This document shows positions 12,419 through 24,196 of a stretch of DNA of 64,000 nucleotides, in pieces. Below the pieces are notes generated by a model that saw only the letters and a list, made by a program, of their open reading frames with translations, was not told the DNA's origin and did no database searches. The DNA is from Neckera pumila. Taxonomy: Eukaryota > Streptophyta > Bryopsida > Hypnales > Neckeraceae. Position 1 is the stretch's first letter; the number at the start of each line of letters is the position of its first letter. The stretch lies in assembly GCA_963969595.1 (NCBI GenBank), contig OZ018413.1, positions 14,745,711 to 14,809,710 of the forward strand. Direction: 5' to 3'. Both the position numbers and the translations under genes were made by a program.

Positions 12419-14886
12419 CCGTAGGGGGGTCCACTCAACAAGAGACACGTTAGAAGGGGGTAAGAACTTGACTTAAGAGAACACGTGACTTAGTATAACA
12501 AGGTAAAGCAAATGATTCACACTCTAAAGGCCCCCAATGGCGGCATACGCCAAGGCACTGAAGGGGGTGGCTTTAGGGTTAGTAGCAAACTCAAAAGACC
12601 CTCAAAACACAAGGGTTAGTTCAAAAGAATATAGGAAACACAAGAGAAAACACACAAGGAGTACACAAGGCAAGATAGAAGGACCCCTAAAGACCTTTAC
12701 AGCTTGAATAACAACAACAAAAGGAGCCAAAAGTGCTCCAAAAACACTGTAGAGGTTTTTGGCTTTAAACGCCAAAATATCCAAGATGACTTGGACCCAC
12801 AAATCCAAAAACAAGTATGGGGTTGATTATAGAGAGGGAAGTGGAGCCTTTTTATAGGTTTCCAAAGGCTCACTCCCCCCCCCCCTAAATTCCTACTAGT
12901 AACCTTATCAACTTGGATTTTCATCCTCATCTTCAAAGATTTTCATCTTAATCCTAGATTTTCACTTTCTACTACCTATGCTAGACCAACCTCCTAACTT
13001 TTGGAGATTAACTCCAATTGTCAAACGGATTGCACCGTTGGATCCAGATTGTCATTTATAGTCCCATAACCCCCTACCCCCCGTACCGGAATCAAAAAGC
13101 CAACATAGGCTAGCCTAGATTAAAATTCCAATTGCGGTAAATTTTCAACTCTTGGGGGTCTCCTATTTTGAGAAAGGTAACTAGCCTGGGGTCTCCAGAA
13201 GGTGAAAGGGAATAGGAAAAGATTCCTTGTTGACGAAGTTTCGCCGTCGTGTGTCTCCAGAATGCCGGTCAATGTCGCGGGGATGTCGTGAAGTGATTAA
13301 TTCCCCAGGAATCTTGCCGGTTTGAATATTGGATACTATTGGAATGCCGCAAAACTTATTGGAACGCATTATTAGCATAAAACAAGCTATCCTAATTTTT
13401 AGTGAGACTTTTACCACAACCTGGGTAATTTATAAGAAATTCCTGTTGGAGATTAGAACGGTTGATCGCCTGGAAAAGGTTCTTCTGCAAGTTGGAAGAT
13501 GCCGGGATTTTTTGTGGGACCTCTCAGGGAGCCTCGCAAAGATATGGAGGTGCATTTCCGTACCTAACACAATTGGTCACTGGAGACTTAGATCGGTCGT
13601 CTCCTCAAATTGTTGATGGCGCGGAAATCTTTTGCAAATGAAGGAGTCTTGGCAAATTGATTTTGCCGTTGGATTCCTAGCATGGGATTAACCCTACAAT
13701 ACCATCCTAGGGCTATAGATTCCTCCACGGCCCCATCTTGAGTTTAGTGGCTCCTGCATGCTAACAACTGGGGGTTCCGGGAATTCGTCAATCTAATGAG
13801 GAATTCAAAACCCAATCAAGGAGCTGACATGTGGATCACTATGAATCCCTAGGACCAATCTAGACATGCATCGCCACCTTCCAGTGGGATTTAGCCCTGC
13901 TGGAGCTATGTGACTAAAATCTTCTAAAACCCGCTATCTTGTGGTTTAGGGTCTAATTCTCGGCAAGGTTTAGGGATGTTTTAGGTATAAAATCAAAACT
14001 AGACCAAATACTATAATGGGTACGGTACAACCCTATTTTGGTTCTACACTCTTTTTATGTCTTTTTGTATAGTTTTATCTATTCTAAATTGCAAATTTCA
14101 AAAAAAAGAAATCTAGAGTCTCAAATGATGATTTGGGAGCTCACAGATTGGCACTTTTATAATACATAAATAAATTCTTAATAATTTAGTATTTTGAATC
14201 ATTATCTACTTCTTTCTACTTGCTATTTTTTTCCTATATGTTGTACCATTCCAAATGATGCGAAAAATTTCAAGCATATTGCCAACTTATTTAGGAAATT
14301 GAATTCAAAAAAGCACCACCATTTTGGACATTTTTTCATTGAAAAATGAGCTTGTGAAGTGCAATTGCCCGGTTTTTTGCAGGATTGAAAAATTGGTTTT
14401 GGAGACTTTGAATGCTTATATCTTTTGATCTTTATGGTGGATTTCTGAAATTTTTACCACATGTTGTTAATACATCATACTCCAAGATCCTATGGTTACA
14501 TGTATCAAAAGCTATTTTTTTCCAAAAATTTGGTAGTTGTATTAGAAATGGCAGTTTTGGAACGTTTTTGGTGATTACATAGTCACGGAACTTTAGGGGT
14601 TAAAAAAATCATAACTAATTCAAAAGTGCTTGGAGTGACTTGTGATAAGTTCCAAATTTTTTTTTTTTTCTCTAAAGAATGAACTAAAAGTATTTATGTT
14701 CATAGAACCTATGGAAAAAGGGAACCAATCCTTAAATGGTCGCTTTTTAAGCAGACTATCTTACAACCTTGTTGCTAATTCCAACTCTAAGGTCAGAAGT
14801 TTATAAACAAATCAAGTTTTTTGAACTATTATTACCTCCAAGTGTTTGAGATGCCATCATTGAAATTGGCTTAATACTTACACATA

Positions 14887-15262
14887 AGGTAACCGACCCA
14901 TTTTCAACCATTTAAGCAATTACGCATATTTGGAGTACAGTTTTATTGAATGCGGAATTTTTCCCGTGTACAGAAATAGAATATAGAAGGATTGCATAAT
15001 TTTCCAAAATTTTGTTATCAAAAATGTAATTACTATGAATTTTTTAGTGGAAGATTCTTTTTGACCTATAATGGTGATATAGACCTTTCTATTTCTAACT
15101 ATAGGTTAATTGCAAAGTCGACCAAGGGCTAGTTACAATATTGATTGCCTTGCAACCAGTTATATTGCGCCACACCTGCTTCAAGAATTGAGCCACAAAT
15201 TTTAGAAAGGCAATAGTCTGTATCACCAAGGTGGGGGGTGATAAAAAGGGGTCGGCTACATT
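14887..15262. mobile_element. Candidate TA-type MITE, right end uncertain
   Basis: The left end AGGTAACCGACCC follows TA. It is followed by CATTTAAGCAATT, as in the copy at 44941. A matching inverted end (GGGTCGGCTAC) lies near 15250-15262, but without a clean TA border. Confidence 0.4.
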
Positions 15263-15439
15263 CAGCTTAGGCACTCTTTCAGGAATTTGCATGATTTGTC
15301 AAATTCATGGACCCTATCTTATAATTTATGTAAGTTACGTAAAGCAACAATAAAATTCTCAGATGGCTAGCCTTTCATTTTCAGCAAGTGGTGAAGGGGT
15401 GGTAACTTTAGTTCTAGACTCACTCCATACTTTCAGGTA

Positions 15440-15808
15440 AGGTAGAACCACCTATTTCCAACCAGGCTCCCATATCCAATTTGTAGGGTGCAGCTTTTCA
15501 ACCAAGACTCAAACAGATTGTCAACCAAAGGGACTAAGAAGGTCATGACGCATTGACACATTGTCCTAAAGTGTTATAAAGTGTGTGGGAAGTAGTGAGT
15601 GGGAAAGTAGTCTCTTGATTGATTGGAATTGGAAGACTCTAAACACTTGGTATGGGTTTGGACTACTTTTTGGCTTCCTAAAATCACAATAATATCAGTT
15701 TGGGAATAAAATCACATAAAAATTACAGTCCCTACTTGGGAAAAATTTGCATTGCTTCATGATCTGTTTCAGAGTCGCTTAAATGATCAGGTATGGGTGC
15801 TCCAACCT
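15440..15808. mobile_element. TA-type MITE, 369 bp
   Basis: Left end AGGTAGAACCACC after TA, right end GGTGCTCCAACCT before TA. The interior phrases TAGGGTGCAGC and CAACCAAGA recur in the element at 43360-43791. Confidence 0.7.
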
Positions 15809-16098
15809 TAGCCCAGCTTCTTATATTTTCCAAATTACAGACAGTTATGTGCATCCTGTGATGCTATCAATATTAATAACTCAAAATGAGAATTCAAAAT
15901 TTTTGTGTGTACACACATTTCTATATTTTGTACTTGGGTGGTGATGGGTCAATTTGAGACTTTCACAGCATTCACTTATTTATGGCAGATGGTTGATTTC
16001 ACTCTTTATACGTCACAACATGGCCATGACTGGCATGCCTCAGAATCATTTGTAAGCAATTACAGTAAGTAATTGTGTCACCTATTCAATTGAAAACA

Positions 16099-16143
16099 AC
16101 TTGATGCGACTTGATGCAAATTGATGTGACTTGATGCGAGTTA
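16099..16143. repeat. Short tandem repeat of ACTTGATGCG
   Basis: Four imperfect units of about 10-11 bases (ACTTGATGCG, ACTTGATGCA, ATTGATGTG, ACTTGATGCG) lie head to tail. Confidence 0.75.
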
Positions 16144-16421
16144 AAGCTCAGCAACATCTCTATGAATAGTGTTCTTATGTAACCCTTTTCAAGTCATGAT
16201 CCATCTGTGTGAGTGTGTGACTGTTCCCGTGTGGTTCTGGGTTCTAAAGGTGCTTTACTGACACAAATCTAAAGAAATTACAACTTTTAAACTTTCAAAG
16301 CTTTATGCACAACACTTTTGAAGGCCAGAGAAAGACCCTTCAACCAACAAGAGATTTTCTTTTTCTTGGATGCAGAGAGAGGACTGGATTAAGAGGGAGG
16401 ACTGAATTTAAGATTTTAGCT

Positions 16422-16862
16422 ACACAAAATAGTGAAATTAGGTTGCCCTACACTAAATTCTTGACAATCCACACTATAGAAATATTCACTGCTTTGTACA
16501 ATGATGCATTCAACTGAGAGCCATGTGTATGGCATAGACTTGTGCTCAAGTTCAAGGCTTGGTTCAAAGAGTAGCATGTGCCTCCATGTGGAATAAGCAT
16601 CGATTCATGAGGTAAGTTATCTCAGGTAAGGCAACCTAATTGACAAGGCAACCTAATTTCTTGACATTCAACATTATATAAATATGTACAAAGGATGCAG
16701 TAATGAAAGAACTACGTGTGTTGTATGGATTGGTGGATTGTTCATGGTTTGAATTTAGAGAATTGCATGCGCCTCCATGTGGACAAGCAGTGGCTCATGA
16801 GCTAACTTCTTTCAATAAAGGCAACCTAATTGCTAAGGCAACCCAATTTCACTATTTTGTGT
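16422..16862. mobile_element. 441-bp element with 26-bp inverted ends and internal duplication
   Basis: The first 26 bases (starting ACACAAAATAGTGAAATTAG) and the last 26 bases are inverted copies with 25 of 26 matches. Inside, two units of roughly 190 bp repeat in tandem; both contain GCCTCCATGTGGA and AAGGCAACCTAATT. No clear target duplication is visible, so the superfamily is open. It has no coding capacity. Confidence 0.6.
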
Positions 16863-18539
16863 AATCATGCTACTAAGGTGACAACACCAAAATGCATTTG
16901 AATAAACGTTTTGGGCGTGCTTCCTATTCTTGAACTCTAAAATTTAAGCTTTTGTTGGATCTTGTTGGTAGTTGGAAGGGGTGGCATTCTGGAGTTTTTT
17001 AGAATTTGTTTTTTGGACTTCATATAGCTAAACTATGAATTTTTAAAGTACTGAAAATAGATATATCTAAACCAATCCAAAGCTCTCATGTATAGAGGTT
17101 GTATGTATTAGGGTCAAATCATACTCAAATGGACCAAAAAAGGGGGTCAGCCCCACTAAAATCTGCAATGTAACTTCTTTCTATCTATTAATTTTTAATA
17201 TTAATCTATTAATTATAAATAATTTAGTCTTTATAAATAATCCTGCTAGTTAATCCAAAGGATTTTTTATTAGAACTTAGAGTCTTATTAATGCTAATAT
17301 ATTTTAATTCATCCAAAAAACATAAATTCTTTACTAAACTTCCAATTGCAATTTAAATGTCAGCATGTCAGGTTTTTCAAAGGACAAAAAAAAGTCTAAT
17401 TTCTAATGAACAATAATGTGATTGAATCCAGAAAAATCATGCCCGTATATAATCATATAATAGAATAGAAAAGGACTCTTTTCATACAATTTAAATATTT
17501 ATTTATTTATTATAATATTCAGAAGTAAAAACACATGAACGCCCTTTCCAATATAAAACAAACAAACAATGGTAATTGTTTCAAGACAAAAATGTATATA
17601 TTATTCACATTAAGGGCACTATGGAAGCTATTTTTAGAATTGAATGTTTTAAGTGTGATTTTAAAACAAATCAATAATTTGTCAATAATCAATTAATTTA
17701 TTAAAAAATTATACTATTTTATGGTTAAGATTTAATGATATAAAATCTTTTTTAATAGTTGTATTCTAAAGCTTTATTAAAAATTTGGATAAAAATAATC
17801 TATTTAAAGTACTTTATTGTTAAAAAGACACTAAATTGAGTCCTAAAATTGATGATTTAGATTCCTTTACGGATTTTTTTCAAATTTTTTTTTTCTCCAA
17901 CTTATTAAAAGGGGGCATTGCAATAATATCCGTCTATAAAGTTTTAAAAAAGTTGGCAACATCAAAGTCATTTATAGCTTTGAAATTTCAGAAAAGGACT
18001 CAAGTCCTATCCTAGTAAAGTAATCCCAATGGTCCCTTTGAGTTTGCTTTGATCCATTAGTCAAGAAACCTAGAGTAGGTGCCTTTATCTTATATTAGGC
18101 AGTGGATAGTGTTGCTTGAAACATCATAAAAATCTTTTGAACTAATTCAAGAATGTTTAGTAGACAATTGTATGACCAATTTCTACAAAATTGCCTTGGA
18201 CTCATTTACTAAACATTTCATAGTTATTTGGTAACAAGGCTCATAGTTCCCCACTCTTGTCACTATTATACAAGTTCTCTAAGGACTTTGATTTCACATA
18301 ATGACATATGTATATTGAGGCAAAACCTACCTTGCTAGCATATGGTTTTCAGATTTTTTTGAAGACTCTTTGACTACTGAGTATGGTACTTGAAATGGAA
18401 TCAATGGAACTCACAGACCAAATTCATAACTAAAGGGATGTTCTTGTTTTTTTTTGCTCTTTGCAACAGTGTTAGAGCTTGCTGTTTTAAGAGTTATATA
18501 CTTTGATCAATCACATACGATACTTGTAGACTACCAAAC
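16863..18539. other. AT-rich intergenic DNA without recognised genes
   Basis: Many stops in all frames, A/T-rich tracts (an ATTTATTTATTTATTATAAT run near 17501-17520), and no inverted-repeat borders that I could pair. Confidence 0.6.
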
Positions 18540-19390
18540 TTAAGGCCCATTCCCATCTGGCTTTAGGAAATACCCTTGCCCATTCTTTGAGACCGGTGCT
18601 ATAGTGATTCAAGCCGAGCATTCACATTGTGCCCATTTGTGATGTGGGTTTGGTGAATGACGTGATGTAATTATGTAGCCAGTGTTCACATCAACTGGGG
18701 ATCTTTTCACTTTAGTCGCCACGTCTGCTGTCCCTTCTTTCTGCCATTTCCACCACCATTTTCAAGGTTTAAAAAGGTTCTCCAAATCAGTGGCAGGATC
18801 GTGTTATTTTTGGAAATTGCCTCCAATGGCGCCAGCGTTGGGAGGATTTTGCTTTTATTCCAACGTTCACTTGTTGCGCCTATTGTTCTTTTGGATTTCT
18901 TGTGTTCTGTTCCATGCGGTTAGGGTCTTCCGCCATTGTGATTGTTGCTGTCGCTGCACTTGGCGTCCAAAATTTGTGCGTTGTTTGCAAGTCAAAGCTG
19001 CAATCGCAACAAAACAGGTTCTTATGCGTCCCCGCTCTCCCATTCCATTTTTCCTTTGTCTGAGTTGTCCCTGCGCGTCCACCTCCGTCATGTCATTCGT
19101 GATGTTCGTTCATATGTTGTCATTTTCTTTTTCCGATTGCACAGACTTGATCCCCTTGCTTTACTGTTGGTTCACCATTTGTGTTTCCATCGAATTGTAG
19201 TTCTTTTTTTTTTTGGGGGGGGGGGTTCAATTATTATCTCCTTTGAATTGTGGACTCCTCGTCGTCTAGGGTGGCATTGTCGATTGTATTTGTGAAAAGT
19301 ACCATTGTTGTCCTCTTGTTTCAATTTGCGCATTTTCTAATTTATGCTCTTGCTTTCTAGGTTTAAATTGCCCAATTTCGTACTTCTAAA

Positions 19391-20798
19391 ATGGATGTCT
19401 TTACAAGCCCCGCTAGTGTCGTTGCCTTCACTGCTTGGTTTATGACGCTCCTCCTCCACGCTAATGATGCCCACTGCCTGCCGCCTACGTTGGAAGAGGA
19501 CGAGGACTCCGAGGACCCCATGTTGACGTTGATTGAAGCTGTCAACGCTCCGTTGGTAGACTTGTTCTCTCTCATGAGAACTATAGTGCAGAACTACACT
19601 TTGTGCAATTCAATGTCAATTTTCAATGATGACCTGCAGTTTTGGGTGAAGCCCCATTCAATGACCTGGTTTTCAAAGTTTATGTTGGAGCAGTATGATA
19701 GCGCCAGATGGATAACTATGTTCTGAATGACAAAGCTGTTGTCTTTGCATTGGTTGAGGTGCTTTGGCCACAGGTTCAAAGGAGGAACACAAATTACAGA
19801 AGTGCCATACCAGTACTTGTCCGTGTTGCCTGCACATTGTTTAAATCGACTCAAGGTGTAAACTTGACCGTTTGTCACGAGCTATTTGCCATTGGACGTA
19901 GTACAGTCTCAAAGGTCCTGCACAAGGTGGTCCACGCCATCAACAACTCATTGCGGCACAAAATTTCTTGGCCAATTGGAGATAGTATGCGAGAAATACA
20001 AGCAAAGTATCTAGCCTATGTGCGTTACTTGCTGTCGTTGGTGCCATTGACGGAATGTAGGTGTCCATATCCAAACCTTAATTTGGAATTGTTGATTATT
20101 TTTATTTCAAAACTGGGGGATACAGTATGAATTGCCAAGCTGTTGTAGACTTCGACAAGCGGTTCCTTGATCTTTACGTTGGAATGCCAGGTTCCACAAA
20201 TGATAGCTGTATGTTGAGACGTTCATCTCTACACTCTCAGGCTATGCGTGGTAACTTAGTGGATGCCATGTACTCAGTTGATGGCTACACCCCTTACCTC
20301 CTTGGCAACTCAAGCTACCCTCTATTACCATGGTTGATGGTTCCTCATAGGAGACATGGCCAACTATCTATTTCAAAGACCTTCTTCAACAAAAAACTAA
20401 GGAAAGGACATTATGTTGTTGAAAATGCATTCAGCATTTTAAAGCAATCTTTCTGGGAGTTGATGGGGAAGACCAACTTGCGAGTGACTTTCCTCCCAGA
20501 CGTTATCTTATGCTATGTCATTTTGCACAACCTTCTACTTTGCCAATTTCACGAGGATGTAGAAGACTTCTTGCAAGTGTTGCGGACTGAGGGGCTGGAA
20601 CCAGAGGTTGTCAATGATGACGAACCTGTTCTTGATGGTGGGCCAGTAGTGACGGATGATGTGGCCACAGGTTTGGATATGCGGAAGCGAGATGAGCTGG
20701 GTGTCTTCTTAACAACGCGTCAACGCCTACCAGCACATATCGTGAGGTATGGACGATCACTGTTTTCTTGTTCATTGGGGTTTGAATGCTTTTTGTAG
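19391..20798 (+). pseudogene. PIF/Harbinger transposase (HARBI1-like, DDE_4), broken
   Basis: Three overlapping frame segments, 19391-19726, 19708-20130 and 20127-20798, together cover one transposase. The N-terminal part has the helix-turn-helix-like region (CHELFAIGRSTVSKVL). The C-terminal part has the DDE_4 landmarks NCQAVVDFDKRFLDLYVGMP, GSTNDS, SSYPLLPWLMVPH and VVENAFSILKQ, then VILCYVILHN. One frame change lies near 19720 and another near 20010. The segment with the first catalytic Asp (VVGAIDG, about 20034-20055) is in the frame of the third segment, but two in-frame stops (TAG, TAA) separate it from the rest. The expected second catalytic Asp (usual motif GDSGYPL) is Asn here (GNSSYPL). 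The third residue, the Glu of VVEN, is kept. It cannot act as a nuclease as read. Confidence 0.9.
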
Positions 20799-21116
20799 TT
20801 TTGCTTCATTTCCTTCTTTCATGCATGCTTTGTTTGTAATCAGCTAGGAAGACTATCACAGTAGACATACCATGGGATTCATATACAAGTGAACACATAC
20901 AGCATTTCAATGAGCAAAAACACTTTATTGTACATAGCAAACATGTGGTTTTTTCTCTACTATAGGTATGTAGGAGCACCGCAGCTGGAGTAGGGATTAG
21001 GTCCCACTCGTACAAGTGCAACACTGGTCATTTAGTAGAATGCCGCAAGGCCACAAGATTTTCTCGTAGCTTGAATTTGCCAATGTTGTTGTTGTCTCTA
21101 GCATGTTTGGAGGTCT

Positions 21117-23007
21117 TCAGTTGCCGCCTTTGTCTTTGAGGTCGGCTATGTCACTTGGTGTAACCTCACTACCTTCCTCCCCTAGTCTAGCAGGTGCAGA
21201 GGGGCTGGGTTTGGCAGGGTCAACTGAGTAGTTGCTATGAAAGGCCGGATTAGGGGTCATGAAATCTCTTGGGGTAGCTTGCTCCATGCTATATACATGA
21301 GCAGGGCTTGACATAGTCAAATCCTTTCCTAACACAACTGAAAGCTGCGATAAACAGCTCACCATTTCTCCCTGTTTTAAAATGGCCAATCTTGCATTTT
21401 CATTTGCTATAGCTGCATTCTCATACACGCGGTGGTCTTTCTCTCTCAAGTAAGCCATCTGTTCTGAGAACAATTGCAACTGAACTTCCATCTTAGATTG
21501 CTCGACTTGAAGTGATTTGCCAACAATGTCTTCCATTCTAGAGGCCATGATGCTACCAGTTGCTTTCGTTGCCTCCGCTAACAATGTATGATTAGAAACA
21601 TTCTTCTGTCTCACGGTTGTGTTCCCTGGATGTCGGTTCACAATGTACTGTGAGGTGTCGAAAGAGCTGATTACTTGAGGAGTCATTCCAGGAGGTAAGC
21701 CAGTGAAGGGTGTGGAGGATGGAGTAGCTATTGTGTCGTCAAGAGACACATTGCGCAAAGGAGTGCATATAGAGCGACGAGGCGACTAAAAAGGTAAGCT
21801 CACATCCATTGTGTAGTGAACAGAGCATTGTGATACCTCCTCTGGATCTTTTGTATCAGATTCACTATCTCTATCATTCCCATCTTTTGGTTCTTTGTTA
21901 ACTAGTTCTTCAAAATTTGCATCACAAGGAGACAGCAAGTCACAAATGTGGGGGGGGGGGGGGGGGCGGATTTGAGGGCGACTGCAATATCATTTGTGGA
22001 TGGAGTGGAAGAAGTCTTGTATGAAATGACAAGGCAATCCTTCCTCTTTGCATTGAGTAGATGTGAGGTCCCAATAATCCGGTAAGTCTGTCCTATACGA
22101 CATAAGTAATCCGCAATTCTCTTGTAATCTGGAACAAGTTGGTTCCACTTTGTCTTGCATGCTGGTTTGTCTCGCAGACAAGGTGAAAAACCTGCACGAT
22201 GTACCACATGGGAGATTCGAATCCACTTACTTGTGTCTGGTGTCATCAAGTCTCGTGCATCAATAGTGTCCAGGTCCTGGAGGTACATGTCACGCTTTGC
22301 TTTTATGAGAGCAAGAACTTCTTGGGCAACCCAATTGGGGCCCCTGTCTTTTTGTGCACATTTAGCAGTGGCTTGTGTTGCTTGACTTCTGTTTGTTGCA
22401 TTTGGAGTTGTTCTAAGAGGCCATCTACCGTACAGGCTAGACCGGCTATTGTTGAAGGTTGGCAAGGGGATAGCATCTGCCACTGAAATGGTATATAAAC
22501 AGTCATATTAGGAAATAGAGAACATAGTGCCATAGAACATAGTCAAATCTCTCATTGAAGCATTGGAGTTGTCTCACTGTTTTGCAGGTACCTTGTCCCG
22601 AAGCTAGTTTTCATGAGTAGAATGAGCATCCTCTGACAAAGTAGTGGAGACCATAGAGCATGGTATATTTCAAGTCACATGTACAGTACTTCAAACTAAA
22701 GAATGTAGAACAAATGGTATATGGACAGCAAAGTATAGTTGTGTAGGAGTTGAAGGGCATGTAATGGTAATGAATATAAACTAACCAAATGTAAGAAGGA
22801 AATGTCTTTGCTAGCCATGTCCAGGAACTCATTGAGGCATCGGAGTGTGATTTGTGGTTTTGCAGGTCTTGTTTCTATCTACAAACTGGAGGTCATCATA
22901 TATGAAATGAAGAAGAAAGAGGAGAGAGAGGTACACTGACCGTCTGCTGGAATTGCCGCAGGTTGCAGGGGTACCCCATATTGCTCGGAGTTTAAGCGGT
23001 TCTCCAT
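21117..23007 (-). pseudogene. Harbinger ORF2, Myb/trihelix-like DNA-binding protein, frameshifted
   Basis: This is the transposase partner protein of PIF/Harbinger elements, which binds the ends and helps nuclear import. A short first exon at 22941-23007 (MENRLNSEQYGVPLQPAAIP...) splices in phase (G/gtcagt, ttcag/TG) to a second exon starting at 22482. The trihelix-like domain reads RGPNWVAQEVLALIKAKRD and CKTKWNQLVPDYKRIADYLC. Just after this, between about 22083 and 22115, the conserved continuation LPDYWDLTSTQCKEEGLP is in another frame, which marks a one-step frameshift. An 18-base G run at 21950-21967 interrupts the region that follows. The C-terminal part (21117-21758) has the helical, coiled-coil-like tail (SRMEDIVGKSLQVEQSKMEV). 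It is non-functional as read. Confidence 0.8.
21949..21967. repeat. Poly-G run inside Harbinger ORF2
   Basis: About 18 G in a row, read as a proline run in the minus-strand gene. Its length is unreliable, so its effect on the reading frame is uncertain. Confidence 0.85.
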
Positions 23008-24196
23008 CTTGTACAAATCTGAAAATGAAATGAAGCCACTTGTTTAACAAAACATGCCCACATTTAACATTGGAAGCACATCCAAGGCATAGTGCTTGCT
23101 TACAGAAGTGACAGGAAGCATGCATGAGAACTGTGCATAATCATGATCGGTAAGACAAAACTAAGGTGGGTAAATTGTATCACGAAAGCATACTGCCTAT
23201 CATTCCTGAAATGAAAAAAAAAAAAAGGAAACAAGTTGTCACATGAACTTACAAAAACTTGTAACAAAGTTCAAGGGATTCCAAGCACAATTCCAAGTCA
23301 CTCACCAAAGCCATAAAAAAAAGGACTTCACAATAAAAAAAATGAGCTCAATAGAACAGTATTGTGGTCTACAGTTCCTTGACTTGCACAATTCTTGAGC
23401 AAAGGAGACAACATACCTGTGGGAATGTGAAGACTTCAAACACATGCACTGGTTGCAATGACCAACTCCTCTGTATAAGAAGATACTGGGATCCTCAAAA
23501 CTTTCGGTAGTTGTGCCCTAATTTTAGACTAATTCCGCCCCCGTTGTCAGAGCAGTGCTCCATAATGGGCCTTCATGAGCTCAAATTGATAAGACCCAGC
23601 TATTAATTTAGAAATCTTCATTTCCAGAAGTTTCAGTAATTATTGTAACCAACCACTTTGCAAGCAGTGCTCCAAAATAGCAGAGATTTAAATGGCCGTA
23701 GTAGTGGTTGTAAGTCAATGCCAACTCACCTGCCATGTACGTTCGGTAAATACTAAAACACGTCGGTGGGAATGGGCTCCAATTTAATGTTCACTTTACA
23801 GCCAAAGATCGGCCCTCTAAGGCCAAGTGGGAACGCACCTTTAGTTGGAAGGGGATGCGGCTCCTCTCTTACAAGGAATGTTAGGCAATAACACCAAAAG
23901 TTTTGGCAGGTTTGGGGTAATAGAGAATCATTCCAAAATGAAGATTTTGGAATTGATGCACCAGTCTTCTGTACTGTGGCCACTTCAGGTACAATATATA
24001 ATACACTTCTAGTAAATAATACCGCCATTAAAACTCTTTCCTGAACTCTTGTGCAAAGATCAAAGCTTATGATGAATCTAAAACAAATGAAGTCACATAC
24101 TGTAGTTGAATGAAGAGCAAATTGAAAGTCAATAAAGAAGATGGACAACTTGCCATACACATAAAATGCATCGCAAGATCCTAGCAATACAACAAC

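Larger units (their letters stand above)
9651..14145. mobile_element. Probable solo LTR or LTR-derived element, 4495 bp
   Basis: It begins TGTGGCGC and ends GCTCACA (TG...CA with short imperfect inverted ends). It is flanked by the 5-bp direct repeat GATTG at 9646-9650 and 14146-14150, the hallmark of integrase-made insertions. No reverse transcriptase, integrase or gag frame is visible and no second copy of either end occurs inside, so I read it as one very long solo LTR rather than a whole retrotransposon. The interior holds a TAACCTCTAA-like degenerate repeat (10021-10660), a GGCTGCTGG-rich patch (11698-11824) and a cluster of GTTCAAAGCTTCGCCGTC motifs (11917-12418). Alternative: a non-coding LARD-type derivative with unrecognised LTRs. 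Confidence 0.6.
9174..14603 (-). mobile_element. TTAA-bordered transposon split by a 4.5-kb insertion
   Basis: The segment 9174-9650 is the reverse complement of the right half of the copy at 50352-51265, and 14151-14603 is the reverse complement of its left half. TTAA sits at 9174-9177 and 14600-14603. The two halves meet exactly at a GATTG sequence that is duplicated on either side of the insertion 9651-14145. Without the insertion and its duplication the element would be about 930 bp, close to its relatives. Confidence 0.8.
18543..23840 (+). mobile_element. PIF/Harbinger DNA transposon, 5298 bp, decayed
   Basis: Imperfect inverted ends AGGCCCATTCCCATCTGGC (left) and AGGTGCGTTCCCACTTGGC (right, reverse complement) are bordered by TTA at 18540-18542 and 23841-23843, the 3-bp TWA duplication typical of the superfamily. 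Inside are both genes expected of an autonomous member: a DDE_4-type transposase (plus strand) and a Myb/trihelix-like DNA-binding protein (minus strand), placed tail to tail. The ends differ at several positions and both genes are broken, so the element is old and inactive on its own. Confidence 0.9.

Noticed and set aside
9651..14145. Full-length LTR retrotransposon
   Set aside because: No reverse transcriptase, RNase H, integrase or gag frame, no internal copy of the termini and no primer-binding site recognised; solo LTR fits better.
18682..19200. 172-codon plus-strand frame inside the Harbinger element
   Set aside because: Cys/Phe-rich translation of a pyrimidine-rich leader, no known domain, and it lies upstream of the real transposase start region.
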